A stretch of 64,000 nt of DNA from Apostichopus japonicus (Eukaryota; Echinodermata; Holothuroidea; Aspidochirotida; Stichopodidae): assembly GCF_037975245.1 (NCBI RefSeq), contig NC_092580.1, positions 27,739,501 to 27,803,500 of the forward strand, read 5' to 3'. Every line of letters starts with the position of its first letter. Positions within the stretch are counted from its first letter, which is position 1. A program made the translations under genes and the position numbers. The notes under the pieces are model-generated. The model searched no databases and was not told the DNA's origin. It was given only the letters and a program-made list of their open reading frames with translations. This document shows positions 27,473-40,564 of the stretch, piece by piece.

Positions 27473-29188
27473 ACGGGTCGTCTATTGAGAACCCCTATGG
27501 TAGAATACGCTCATTAAATGCCCCTATTGACTTACATACTAAAGCCATAAAGGTAATGTAGTCTTTAAGTCTAGAGTAAAAGTTCTCAATAGCTAAAGGC
27601 TACCCATCACTGGCCTTTCATGGCACCATCATTGTTTTCCGTATCATCACCATGCAGATTTTCTTGTTATGAGAGCCTTAAGTTTTCGTTACTTGTAAAC
27701 AAACCTCTTCACTCAGTAGTAAACAATTTTCGTACGCTGCTCCTGGGAGGGCTAAAGTGGTCTAAAATTGCCTCAATTGACCCAATTTTTGCACCACATG
27801 TACTTCCATTCATGCTCTGCAACATGCAAGCCACAAAAAACCCAGATCCTAATTCTTAACATGTCCATAAAGATGTTCTCCTACTGCTTTTGGCACATTT
27901 TTCCACTTGGAGCGGACTGATACAGACTCTAATAGGAGTATGCCACCCTTATGTATTCTAAAAATGACAGTTTTCACCTAAAATTGACTTCATAGTTTAT
28001 TTGCATAACTCCTCTTAAATTTAACCAATATGGATATCGTGAGCCATAGCTTAGTAATCTGTGAGAACATTCTAATTTGAATCGATTAAATTATTTTACC
28101 ACCTTATATTAGATTGAAATGAACGTCAAAACGTGACATTATGATGTTGTCAAAAGGTCACGCAAAAAGAATGTAATATCCTGCAAATTTGGCTGTCTGA
28201 CACAATGTTACAGTATATGTCTTTTAGCCTTACCTACTTTGCATATGACACGCCATTAATCTAATCAAATTGTTTACTGGTTCAAATGGGTTGTAGCAAA
28301 ACGTCAATCAAACACAGTTCGTTTCCAATCTGTCGGAGTTAATAGGGTATAGAGTAAAGGCACGCCAGTATGTATAATATTCCTGAGGAATGGCACAATT
28401 TTCTGCACTTTTTCGAAGATTAAGGTGAGAGGCTTCAGCCCACGTTGTTCTCCCTCAGCAATTATCTTTACTTAAATGTCATTTCACGAAGCGTTTTACT
28501 GTTATTAATGTACCTTCCGTTGAGACATTTATCTTCAAACAAAGGAAATACAATATTTGACAGATAGGTAGCAGCCAGTGACATTTAGCAGGTTCTGAGT
28601 TTAATTGGTGATGCCTGAACCACGTTATTTGCATGAATTTCAGAATCCTTATATATTATCCAGGCATGCAGTTTATCATTTCACGATGCATGGGCTGCTC
28701 GCGCCTGCCCTCAAGAGAACGTAAACAAGGCAATATTAAGCAGTGAAAAAAACATTATGACCAAAATAAGTCATAACAGACTTGGGGATTACATATTTAC
28801 AATTTTCTTTACCGTTCATATTGATTTTTTGTTTTGTCATGCTGAAATTGTTTTTTTTTTCTTTCGTCAAGGCTGGTGAAGAGTATAGTCGGTCTTCAAA
28901 AAGTTCACGTGTGGAACATGTTGCCGAATGGGGTGCTTGCATAATCACATTAATTTGACTGTTTTATCGCGTATATTATGCTCGAGGTATGTGAATGTGG
29001 TCCCATGGGTGTAAAACCACTCTTTGGTAGGGTGGCACGCATGGTCATGAATTCTATAAAGAGACGTGGTATCTGCTAGACCACCCATTCAGTCTAAATG
29101 ATAAAAGTCTGCCGAGAGAAGGCAGCTATGGATCGATTCTTTCAAAATTTATGACGAGGAAATATGTTAAATGATTTTTACCTCACAA
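27473..29188. other. Intergenic, no gene seen
   Basis: AT-rich DNA. The block CTATTGACTTACATACTAAA near 27524 is related to repeats at about 48590 and 55290. Confidence 0.45.
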
Positions 29189-29323
<135 letters not shown>

Positions 29324-30837
29324 ATTCGATTTCACTGGACTAAAGTCTAGTAGATTCTCAGCGTTTGTTGTATCAGCGGTACCCCAGGGGACAAGAATTG
29401 TACACGGGCCCACAGACATCTCACCAATGACCTCAGCGCCATGCATGATTGAGCTGAGTTCATGAAAAATATCGGTCTTCTCTCTCCGTAATAGCATTTT
29501 TTCTGGTTCGTTGTGACTATTTTGACAGCGTTTAATGGGTCCCCTGGCTTTTACGGACCCCGTGATCTAAACTGAGCCCCAAATTTTCACGGACCCGCTA
29601 GAGGTGGGCGTAACCCAGGCTGGGTAGGATGGTATACCAAAGTATACCGATGTTGTATGTACCTGCTGGTACCTCACTATTGAAACACTCGTTGACCATG
29701 ATACTACAATAGTCTTTGTAGTCAATTCAACACAATTTTGAAACAGCCAGTTGTGTTGCGTTTGGCTTTTTGGGAGGCGTTTGGGAAACGCTTTGGGAAG
29801 CGTTTTTCGACTAGGTATATATAGATTTGGGGCATTTCAGTCACCTCCACTTGTTGCTCAATTCGAATACAATATACGTTTCTTTGAACATATAAGAACG
29901 TGCCCCCTTGGCAGTATTTCTACCAACAAGAAATATCAATATTGTTCATTATTCAGATGTTTTTTGACCTTCTCTACTGTGTAACCATGATGAAGGACAA
30001 TAAAATGCAGTCGTCGATTTTATTTTTCTAAATAGTAAAGTTCATTGGTAGAGCCCGCCAAAAAAAAATCCAGATGCTACGAAGGGATGGCGCTATGCAA
30101 GTTAAACTTACTCTCAAGAACCTTCACACGGTCATACATCTGGACTCTTAAATTTTTTTTTTTTCTTGGCTTGGCTACCGCCCGGTTCTATATTCACCCA
30201 TTGGCATACTCGGTCAAGTTGCTTATACTTCGATAAATAACTGAACTATAAGTCAAATAGTTTGAACCTCCTCATCAGACTATTTTGTCAGATTAATGCA
30301 AAAGCGAGAAACTATCTGGACGACATTTTTTCCTGTCGTTTTGTAACCAATTGAATTATCTTGGGTGTTTCAACTAGATGATTGTTAAAACAAATACCAA
30401 CGGTAAAACATAGCGATGACTAGGACGCAGTTTCCAAATTTTTTATTCTGGTGTTTCATACATGATCCGGCTTAACATTCTTTAGTGTTTAACAATTTGG
30501 TTTTTATGTGTAGACGTAACAGGTTTGCCACAATGACGTCAAAACAAATCTGCATCATTTTATTAAATACGCACATTCCACCGGAATGTAGTTCATTGGC
30601 TGAACTTAAGTCAAGCTTCATTTCAAATAGTCATATAAGTCGAAAATTGTAATATATTCCAATTTTGTTATTTGCATGTTATTAATACGGATATGAAAAT
30701 GTATCTGGTTGACGAAATGTTGATAATCTAATCAAAATCAAATTCGACAATTTCTTTCTGATCAAGTTCCCTAATGTAGAAAAGTCAATGAAGGTTTTCA
30801 CAGATTTATTGCAATCTGTTGCGCATATCTTGATTTT
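29324..30837. other. Intergenic, no gene seen
   Basis: No coding pattern or recognised repeat. A local GGGAGGCGTTTGGGAAACGC repeat-like patch lies near 29770. Confidence 0.4.
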
Positions 30838-31600
30838 GATGTGGTGGTGTTTGAAGTAGTGTGATGTGGTGTGGTATGATACGGTGTGATGTGATGTGAT
30901 TTTAAGTGATATGGTGTGGTATGATAATGTGTGGTTGTGATGTAATATTGATGTATAGTTTGGTGTGGTGTGAAGTATGCGATGTGATGTCGTGTGATTT
31001 GATGTGATGTGATGTTTTGTGATTTTAAGTGATATGGTGTGGTATGATATAGTATGGTGTGATGTGATATTGATGTATAGTGTGGTGTGGTGTGAAGTAT
31101 GCGATGTGATGTGATGTCGTGTGATTTGATGTGATATGATGTTTTGTGATTTTGAGTGATATGGTGTGGTATGATATAGTGTGGTGTGATGTGATATTGA
31201 TGTATAGTGTGTGATGTGATGTGATGTTGATGTATAGTGTGGTGTGGTGTGAAGTATGCGATGTGATGTGATGTCGTGTGATGTGATGTGATGTTTTGTG
31301 ATTTTGAGTGATATGGTGTGGTATGATATAGTGTGGTGTGATGTGATATTGATGTATAGTGTGTGATGTGATGTGATGTTGATGTATAGTGTGGTGTGGT
31401 GTGAAGTATGCGATGTGGTATGATATGATACGGTGTGATGTGATGTGATGTTTTGTGATTTTGAGTGATATGTTGTGGTGTGATATAATGTGGTGTGATG
31501 TGATATTGATGTATAGTAAGGTGTAAAGTGTAAAGTGTGCGATGTGATGTGATGTGATGTCGTGTGATTTGATGTGATGTGATTTGACTTGAGATTCGGG
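30838..31600. repeat. GT-rich minisatellite with higher-order units
   Basis: The strand is almost free of C and built from TGATGTGATG and GGTGTGGTGT words. The longer block TTTTGTGATTTTRAGTGATA recurs near 30.9, 31.02, 31.15, 31.30 and 31.45 kb, giving a higher-order unit of roughly 120-155 bp. Confidence 0.9.
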
Positions 31601-31995
31601 GATGCAGATGAGTGAGTCGCTATTTATTTTACGAAATGAATTGTATTAATTAGTATTTGCGAAGAAACAAAGGAACATAACTCATCGGTATGGATAAACA
31701 AATATTTTTTTTGAACACAACCAGCTTGAAGGATAACTGTGTAGCATATATACTGGAAAGTACGGTTTAACTTTGAACTGCTCACTCCGTTTGGCTTCCC
31801 TCTAGAGAGTTTTACCGGGAGCAAATCTCGTTTCTTCTGAGCCGCTCAAATATCGCTGTGGGCTTTCACATCGTAATAACATAAATATTTGTGCATGGCC
31901 TTAACAATCTTGAAAAGGACAAGTATGTAACCGTGGAAGAAAAAGAAAAAACAACGTGTGAAAGTTTATTGCAATAACCCACGAGTTACTATAAT

Positions 31996-32023
31996 CAGGG
32001 AGTTGTTCCATAACAACTCCCTG
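31996..32023. repeat. 28-bp palindrome, arms CAGGGAGTTGTT/AACAACTCCCTG, flanked by CTATAAT
   Basis: Perfect 12-bp arms with a 4-nt loop. The 7-bp sequence CTATAAT abuts both sides exactly, like a target duplication. The arms match those at 7381-7407. Confidence 0.7.
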
Positions 32024-33770
32024 CTATAATACCAAATAGCGTGACTGAAACTATCTAGAACAAACTTCAGAAGATCCCCCAGAGTATAACCGGGTGAAAT
32101 ATCGGCGGAATTTTGAGAATATATCCAGACCCCCTGCATTTGACACCTGTTGTAGGATACTTTAATTAAAGGTTTCCCCGGAAAGTAGAACAAAACGTGA
32201 GCCCATTTTGCGGGTGAACTGATTTGAAAAGAAGATAATAGGAGAACACAGAGTGAGAAAATAAGCAAAATAATATTAGAAATATAAAACAACATGGCAT
32301 TTACTGAAACAAACAGGAAATGGATCTTCCCACACGTACAATTGTTAATGTAGCAGAAGGATTTTGTGGTTTAACATTTGAAGAAGAAAAAGCACACAAT
32401 ATGGTGAATAGGAAGCTAGTGTTAAAATTTCTTTAACCTCCTCTAAATTTGATTGCGAATATCTTTCAACAGTAGAATTGTAATTTCAGTTTCTCTCCGG
32501 CGAAGTCGATTCCAAGAACTTGGGATTACTAAGTATTTCGAAATGAAGAATTTTGTTTGTTTTAACCTTTATTGCCCTCATGCATAAAGGTATAATACAC
32601 TTTACAGTTATTAACGATTATCGTCTGCCTCAAGAATGAAGGTTCCCTGCGTTTCAATATGAACATTAACCCAAGAAAGCACCTTATTTGGCTATCCGTC
32701 CTAATATTGATTTAAAGTTAATTTATTTTCCTCCGCGACATAAGGAATACAAGCTTCAAATCAATGACATTTTAGATACTGCTAAAAACGTGTTGGTCCA
32801 AAAGGTATTTATTCTAAACCAAAAAGATCCATTGCAGAAAAATATCCTTCCCACATATAAACACTGTGTGAAGGTTTACAAGTTCCTAATCCCTGAAACT
32901 GTAAAATACCATGAGGTGATCCGACATTCTGGGACAAAGCTCCATAGGCCTGTTTGCTCCGATCATTTATATATTTGCCGAAGGGGGGGGGGGTAGTGGG
33001 GCGGGGATTCTGTGGGCTCTCTACACTACATTAGGCTATATCACCCCCCCCCCCGTACGGTTCTATTTAGAATATCCCCAGGTTTTCGGGTAGGAAGGCG
33101 GGGGTGGGGGGGGGGGATTTCTGCACAGTCACACCTGTGCCTGACACCAATGACCAATCTCAGTTTGACGTTTTCATGTCTCGTTTGGTGTACTAAACAT
33201 TGTGATAAAATTCAACGCTTAAAGACAGATTTATACAGAATGTTGATACAATAATGGAGAATAATAAGTAAATCTATTACAGCCACCCACACCTCTATAC
33301 ACACAGTCGGCTTCATGTCTTGTTTTCGCCGAAAGAATCCCACAGGAGCATTATTTCAGTGTGTGGTCCCTGATAACGAATCTTTAAAACACGGTAAGGT
33401 ACAACGAAATTATCGTAAATAAGGTTTATCAGCCGTGTATATCTGTTTTATGGCTATATGTATATGCAACAACAATTTGTTGTGGTATATGGCAGGTTCA
33501 AGAAATCTAAGAGTAACTATTAGTGCCATACAAGCAAGACTTAGGAATGTCACAACTTTTTTCTTTTTAAGTTCAAAATAATTGGTACCGACATTTAGAA
33601 AATTCATGAAACAAAAGTCTTTTAATGTCTCTAAACTTTGGAATTTTTGTTCATAGTGACATATTGATCAGCTTGGCCAATTTAGCTTCATAATTAATAT
33701 ATGGTGTCCTATACAGAAATGAAATTTCGTTAAGTTAACCTTACGTTTTTTTTGGGGGGGGTGGGGGTCG

Positions 33771-33810
33771 TTTGTGTGTGTGTGCGTGAATGTGTGTGTG
33801 CGTGTGTGTT
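33771..33810. repeat. TG-rich microsatellite
   Basis: Interrupted (TG)n with CG and AA changes, just after a G run. Confidence 0.8.
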
Positions 33811-36662
33811 TTTATGCTTCTAGAGCATTTTGTAGTTATTAATATACCGGTAGTCAGTTCCTGCTTCCAATAATATGAAATCAGGTTACTATATTTAAAA
33901 AAGTTTTCATGAATCTTCTCACACAGAATGAGCAATTATTAGCTTCCATGTGTATAGAAGTTAAGACCCTTTGCAATACCACCACCATGTATATTCAAAG
34001 GTAGAAGCGCATTATATAATGGATAAAGAAAAACATCAATGGTAGACTTGATCAAGTCTACGGTCTCTCGTGCACGAAGTAACCTTTAAAACGTGTTAGG
34101 CGTATCTCCTATACATGCATTGATGACTATTTGGCTGAGCTGTTTCGGGGAGTTATTTATCACAGCTGGTATAGTAACTTTATGATACTTGTAAACGGTA
34201 ATGGTGGGGTTTGCTAAGTTCTCCTCTGAGGGATAAAATATTATTTTATATTCCTTTCTTGCCGTATCCGGGGTACCTCTTTGTAAAGTTACCCCCCCCC
34301 CTCCCCTGCACCATCCCCTATGTCCACTTGTGGCCCTCGGGCAAAATACTATTAATGCGGCCCGCATAACCTTGAGCGCGAGGAATATACATGAAGTATG
34401 TATACTTATATGGGAAGTTTGTATAGAGGCTTCGGGCCTGCTAGTGACTTAATATGATTTCAACGTTACAGATGGAGAATGTACTACGTTGACCTTTGTG
34501 ACCTTTGACTTGACCATGTAATACAACATGCACATCTCACGGGAGTATAGCTACATCTATAATCAACGGTTATGGAACGCCGATAAGACACAATAAATAC
34601 ACCGTGGTCCTAAAGATTCATTTCGTGTCAACGCCTGGTTAAGAGTATATAAGTCATGATAACTGATATGGCATAGCAGAGATTCCGTACAAAGGAGATT
34701 GACACGTTGTCTTGTTTTTTTCTCCCCCTCTTCAATTTTATTTTTCTATTTCTCTCACTTTACGTTTGTTGTCACTTGTTTTGACTGGGAATTGATTTTT
34801 AGGTCATCGCAATTATTAACAATATTTAATCGTGCGGAGGATTAGAGAGTACGGTGGTCGAGTAAGGTCGCTTACTTCGACCTTATCGGCAATAATCAGT
34901 TACCACAGGTGAGGAACAGTGATGAAGTTTCCCGTCGCCTCGGGATACCTGACAAAATTGTTCATCGTGCGTGTTTTCTGTCGACTTCTTGGAAATGTAG
35001 AAATGAGAGTATAAGTCATTATCCTCCCAAACAGTCACCTGAAAGCCGGAGGAAGATAACTAACTGCGTATCTGGTCCTAGATATTATATGCCTTCGATA
35101 GCTGTAATGACGAATGCATTGACATTTCATGGACATATGGTATTTCCAATGCTAGAGACGCAGACTCGATTTGTCGCGATATACACTGCAAGTTGCTGAC
35201 GATAGGAAGTCAATATAGCATCGCATTGATTTGAAGAAGAAAAAATGGGTTACGGGTTCTTTGAACCTTTTCTATTATTTCTCCTTTCCCTTTTCAAAAC
35301 AATCTTTCTCGTTCCTTGTTTTCGATTGATGTGTATCTGTATATGTTCTGTTGTCAAGTAAACAAACCATTTACCAGGAAATACATCTTCTTCTTTTCTT
35401 CTGGTGATACTCGAATTAAGGTACAAAAATAGAAAGTTGGATATTTTGAGCCTCAAGTGTTTGCTTGTTGACTTTACATGGTTATTTCATAAACTAAACT
35501 AAATAAAATCGATATAATGAAACTAAATTGTTTTGTTTTTCTCACGACTGTTTGTTTCTTTTGCTAATGACCTTTTTTCTCATTCATGTATATCGTTATA
35601 ACATATCACAGCATTATGTACCCTGGTTCGACACGTCAACGTTATTTTTTTTTATTTCAAACTGTCCCTAGCCATTGATCATTTGACACACAATTTCTTT
35701 ACTTCTATATGTTATTAATAATAACATTTTTTCCTCCATGAAAATTGTTTACATACGTAATTTTACTTTCCGTTACTATCAGCAAATAAGAGATTGTTAT
35801 GACGCCTATCACAATGTTCATCATATCACCCTACCCCCCCCCCCCAAACACACACACGCGCACCCCACTCATACGATATAGAAAAAAATTTAAATAAACA
35901 TGACTATTAAAAACAGTTATCAATTTCTAGTAAACCGATAATAACTGGTATATAGGTAAATATTTAGTATCAGACTGTGCCTAACGTTTTAAGAGAGTTC
36001 CTACTCATATTCGTATATATACTGGTACAGTTATAGTTACCTCTAGGCCTACATCAGTACTCAACCTCATGGATTTTGTACTCCTGCTGGGTACTCGATG
36101 CATTTAGGATGTCTAGTATAAATACTCTAGTAAAAATAATTGAGCGATGTTGGGTACTAGTACTCAAGTTATACTCTCTACGTATTCATGAATGTTAACG
36201 GTGAATTTATACTTGTACTGGTATATACTCATGCTGCAGTTGTATACTCATTCTGTAAGTATGTTTCTCTAGCCTGGACTGCGGGACTTTATCTCGGACT
36301 CCTATCAAAATCAAAATCGTACTTTTACAAAGATTGTCTGCTTTCAACTATAATCTTGATGTGAATATGATTGTTGAGCCATGATTATGTATTCTCCATT
36401 CGTTTTATTTTTTTATTGTCCTCGTTATTATAATTATCAGTGTACAATGTCTTTACGTGTGTATATAGTTCTATTCAGAATAATCTTGAGAAGAACTTAG
36501 GGGGAAAGTTATTTGCTCTTATTGTTTTCTCCTTTAACATGCAACAAAGGCACAATATGTAACGATAAAATACATACACTTGCAACTTTTCTATGATCAT
36601 AATTCTGTAAAATGTTGTTATGCGTTCGAAATATATAAATGAACGATGGAAAACGAAAAAAT

Positions 36663-36690
36663 ATCAGTCATTCTTAGAAGAATGACTGAT
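36663..36690. repeat. Perfect 28-bp palindrome followed by a T run
   Basis: Arms ATCAGTCATTCTT and AAGAATGACTGAT (13 bp) are separated by 2 nt and followed by about 13 T. It is hairpin-forming. No function is assigned. Confidence 0.75.
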
Positions 36691-38859
36691 TTTTTTTTTT
36701 TTGGTATATAACAACACAGTCGCAACAAATCCAGCATTAGACTTGTTAACAAGATTAAGTGTATAGAATTATCTCTTCATTTGAGAACTCTGATAGTGTT
36801 CTTTGATGCTTAAAGAGACATTTACAAAAATGACCCCAAACTTGCTATGGATAAATTAAAATGGTCACAATGATTAAACAGATTTCAGCCCATTTTGAAG
36901 AACCCTCTTGTAAGTTTGGGGGGAAAAAACGTTTTCATATTATTCACGACCCATAACTTTGAGAGAACTTTGTACTGCAAAATGAGTAACATAAGTTTAA
37001 GGCAGGAAGCAACTTTGACAAATGCACTGCTTGTCAATCGTGTCCGAGGATTGCGTTTTAAATATTTGAGGGCAGCATTGGACAATGTTTTTCCACGCCG
37101 GATAGGCTGTTGCGGTAAAAAGTTGAAAATTATTAGGTAATTCCTGTATAGCCCCACTAACTTTTGATCATGTTTTAAGGAAAAGGTTATTAAACAGTTG
37201 GTTATATATAGAAAACGTATTCACATTGGTAGTTTTTTTTTATTTCCTTTATTTTCATTAAGGGGGGTCTTTACTACCCTATGACGCCATTTGTTTGTAT
37301 TTAATTCTAAACTAAAGTTACTGACCTAAATTAGAACAGCGTAAATAATTTGCCACGTTTAATTAATTAGCTCTGTATACTAAACTATATTTGTAACGCG
37401 GAACAACGATGCACATAGACATATAAGCTGAGCAATTTAGAATAATAGATCAATATATTGAATTATCGTTATTTTTCATGTGATATTGATTCCAAAGAGA
37501 ATCGATATTAGTAACATTTTATTATATTTATCATTATATATTAGTGATATATATTCTTTTCGGATAGAAGCAAAAACACTTTTTGTTGTGATAATCAGAC
37601 ATATATAAGTATATGTACCAAAGTACGAATCTTTCATATAGGAAGGGGAATCCCCGAGTTGCTTTTTGTACGCTTTGTTTATAAAGTGAAGAAGCTTCAG
37701 AAGCGAAAGACATTAAGACAAGCTGACTCGAATAACGGTCATTTTGGTGCGAAACTCTCCATTTGATTACAAATCCGGTAGGCTAAAATCGCCCGAGTGT
37801 CCTTAGCTTAAATGGTGCCAAATAGCAACAAGGGATATGTTTTAGATAGCTTTATAAATAGGATTTGATATTTTGTGGCTTTCATGTTGACTTATACGTA
37901 TGAAACTGAGTACATGTATATGGTGCAGAAATTGGGGAAACCGAAGCAGCAACTTAAGTCCATGTTATGCCTTCAAACGAATAGCATTCATGTGAGGAAA
38001 TAAGCTTGGATTATAGAGACAAACTTAAATATGTACATCGTCTTGGTACGAAACCTTGAAAGGTGTTACTAATGACCGACGTGTCCGCAGCTTCTAGGGA
38101 AAACTTCTGCAATGCTATAAGAGGTAACATTTATTGCACAATTTAGTTTCTTTGTCAATGGGGAAAATGATATAGCTAATAAGCTCTTAGTCTGTTTATA
38201 GAATGAAAAGTAATAATCTACGGACACCTCAAACTGCCATTGTTATATATAAGACGGTCACTTGCTTAATTTACGGTTACATTTTTATATTAAAACTATC
38301 TAGGTGGTAACCATAGACGTTACAATATGTTTCAGTCTCTAATTGTCTTCAAATGATTTTTTCTAATGCCTGGAGGGGTGGAGACGGCGGTGGGGGGGGG
38401 GCGGACCATATTAGGTGACGACACAGGAAGTGAGACTCAAGAAAAGCAAAAGTCCATTATTTTTAAGTTTTCAAGCTTTTCTCGCCGTTAATGGCGACAA
38501 ATATTGGCATGGCTATCATTGTATCTTATTCGTAGGGCAATTACATCTTTGTAAGGAAAGAATGTTTGACTGAAAGCAAAGAGTAAGTATTAAAGTAAGT
38601 AAAGTAAATATAGACACTTGTTTTTAGTACACATCTGGAGGAAAATCCTTTACAATACAACACTTTCCACTTAAAATGTATAGACATTTGTTCTTAGTAC
38701 ACCTCTGGAGGGGGTCTTTTAAACCAGTCCTGTGTATATCCCGTTCGATTACATTCTCACCGAGCGGTAGCACATCGTTCCCAGTTTTAAAGACACGTCC
38801 ACCTTCAAGATGTATTTGCACTAAGAAAATTATTAAAATAATATTTATGTTTTTTGTAA

Positions 38860-39947
38860 TCACTCTTCGTAAAATTCATCCGGTATGTATGGCGGGTCTG
38901 GAGTGGACAAGAGGAAGGATTTTGCCTCCGTTGGAGTAATGATTGGTATATTGGTAGTCCTCCGCCTGGTTGTACTAGAGAAGGACCTGAAGGGATAATT
39001 AGATTTAAATCTTGCGGAATTTGTACCCAGTGAAGTTGTTGATCCATCTGTGAGACCACTACTAGATGAGGGAGACGTGTGGAGGATTCTAGATAAAGTT
39101 GATGACTTATCATACCAACTATCACCTTTGACCTCTGTGTGAATACTTCCGGTAGAACTAGACGACACTTCCGTTGTGAGATTACCTGCGACGATTGTAT
39201 TGTACTCATTAGTCGTATAAAGAGGGCGGTCTTCAGTGGCGCTGCACGAACAAGAAAACGTCCTTTCAGTAGTATGGGTTTTGTGGGCGTCGGGGGACAT
39301 CTCTGTTGCAGCATTGGACGAAGAAGCCGTATACCCTGGACTAGTGAAAGCAATTGTCGATCTATTCATCGAAACTGACTTACTCTGCATTTTCTGCGTG
39401 ACGTCAGAGTTCACCGTGTGTTGACTCACAGCAGATGAAACTTGTTTTACAATGTAACGAGAGCTATTTATATGGGCAGTTATGGATAAGGCAAAATCCG
39501 TTTCTACAGTCTCTGGTAGCTGTGAAGTTTGCTTAGATGACTCAGTGGTTACGGCCATGGCGTTCGTGCACTCACCGATGATCCTGGCCTTGACATCAGT
39601 AAATGTACCTTTAACAATCTCCATAGAACTAACATCTGTCGTAACTCCTCCAATTCCGAACTGACAGTTGCATACGTTACTAGCTTCTATCATCCAGTCC
39701 ATACACTGATTTTGTGCATTTATTGGTATAAGATTTCCTACCAAACAGGACGGCGAATGAGTCTCTGTTGAAAAAAATACTCTCAAAAGTTTGAGCCTTG
39801 AAACAAATTTATAGTGTAGGGGGAAGGGGGTGGTCTCAGTATAAGGTCCGCTGGCCAAGTCCGGCCTATGAACGATTTCAATCCAATCCGCGTAAACCAA
39901 ACAAAATCGGTCAACAGTCTTGCACTTATCTGGTGGGTACATGCGAA
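38860..39947 (-). CDS. Exon 2 of the mucin-like gene
   Basis: A long open frame unusual for this AT-rich window, with strong Ser/Thr bias and stop TGA at 38862-38860. The overlapping 182-codon frame at 38805-39353 is a shadow. Confidence 0.65.
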
Positions 39948-40564
39948 CTCATATAGCCCTATATAGGCTAGGCTTGATCCCCCCTATATGATTGCCGTTT
40001 ATTATAACAAGTACATTACTCAATGGAAGTAAAGCAGGATAAGTTTGATTCTGACTGAACGCGATCCGATCGAGGCTCTTTGTCTTTTTGGTCAAATTTA
40101 AAAGTATTGTTTCCAAAAACACTGCCAAGTATGAGTTAATGATAAAAAACCGTTAATATTTTACTAACGAAAGAAATGTTTATGTTTAATTTTACTCTGA
40201 GAGTATGAATGAAACTATAGTTAGAATGAAACAGGAGACATCGAATTCTGAAGGTTCTGTGACATCACAAATTGGACAAAATGTCCTTATCCCTACCATA
40301 TGAATCTAAACGAGACCTTTTCTTTTAGCTGTATTTATATAGTTTAGAATCTATGTCAATCTATGTCAAATAAATATATATATATATATATATCCTATAG
40401 TATTATATTACTATTACCATTTTTAAGTTGTCTACACTTAATAAATTAAATTTTAACTTCATGGTCTAAAACGTAAACGTTCAATTAGATACTTTTATCG
40501 CAAACTTACCTGCGTATCCAAGCACAATGAGAAATAACCACACTTGTGAGGAACAAGGCGCCAT
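38860..40564 (-). CDS. Secreted Ser/Thr-rich mucin-like protein (two exons)
   Basis: Exon 1 (40510-40564) encodes a classical signal peptide, MAPCSSQVWLFLIVLGYA, and ends GCAG|GTAAGT. Exon 2 (38860-39947) follows acceptor ATATGAG, joins in phase 1 and stays open for 360 codons after its own Met. The predicted protein is 380 residues. The first ~110 residues after the signal contain about seven Cys (for example NQCMDWMIEASNVCNCQFG). The remaining ~250 residues are dominated by Ser and Thr (for example SPSSSSGLTDGSTTSLGTNS), which suits dense O-glycosylation. No transmembrane segment or GPI-type tail is seen; the end is Pro/Glu-rich (DPPYIPDEFYEE). The acceptor lacks a good pyrimidine tract, so the exact junction is uncertain. 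The gene faces away from the lectin gene at 42.5 kb. I do not recognise the Cys-bearing segment. Confidence 0.58.
40510..40564 (-). CDS. Exon 1 (signal peptide) of the mucin-like gene
   Basis: ATG at 40564-40562 in good context (AAGATGG), a hydrophobic core, and a consensus donor GTAAGT after one base of the next codon. Confidence 0.65.

Larger units (their letters stand above)
31601..38859. other. Intergenic, about 7 kb, no gene supported
   Basis: It holds two perfect palindromes (31996-32023 and 36663-36690), a TG-rich tract (33771-33810) and several C or G runs. Open frames of about 100 codons at 31966, 32688 and 34909 lack splice partners and family patterns. Confidence 0.45.

Noticed and set aside
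32688-32996. 102-codon plus frame
   Set aside because: Runs into a G run, lacks splice partners and has no known pattern.
38805-39353. 182-codon minus-strand frame overlapping the mucin-like gene
   Set aside because: It overlaps the longer Ser/Thr-rich frame that has a signal-peptide exon; this one has neither start context nor a splice partner.
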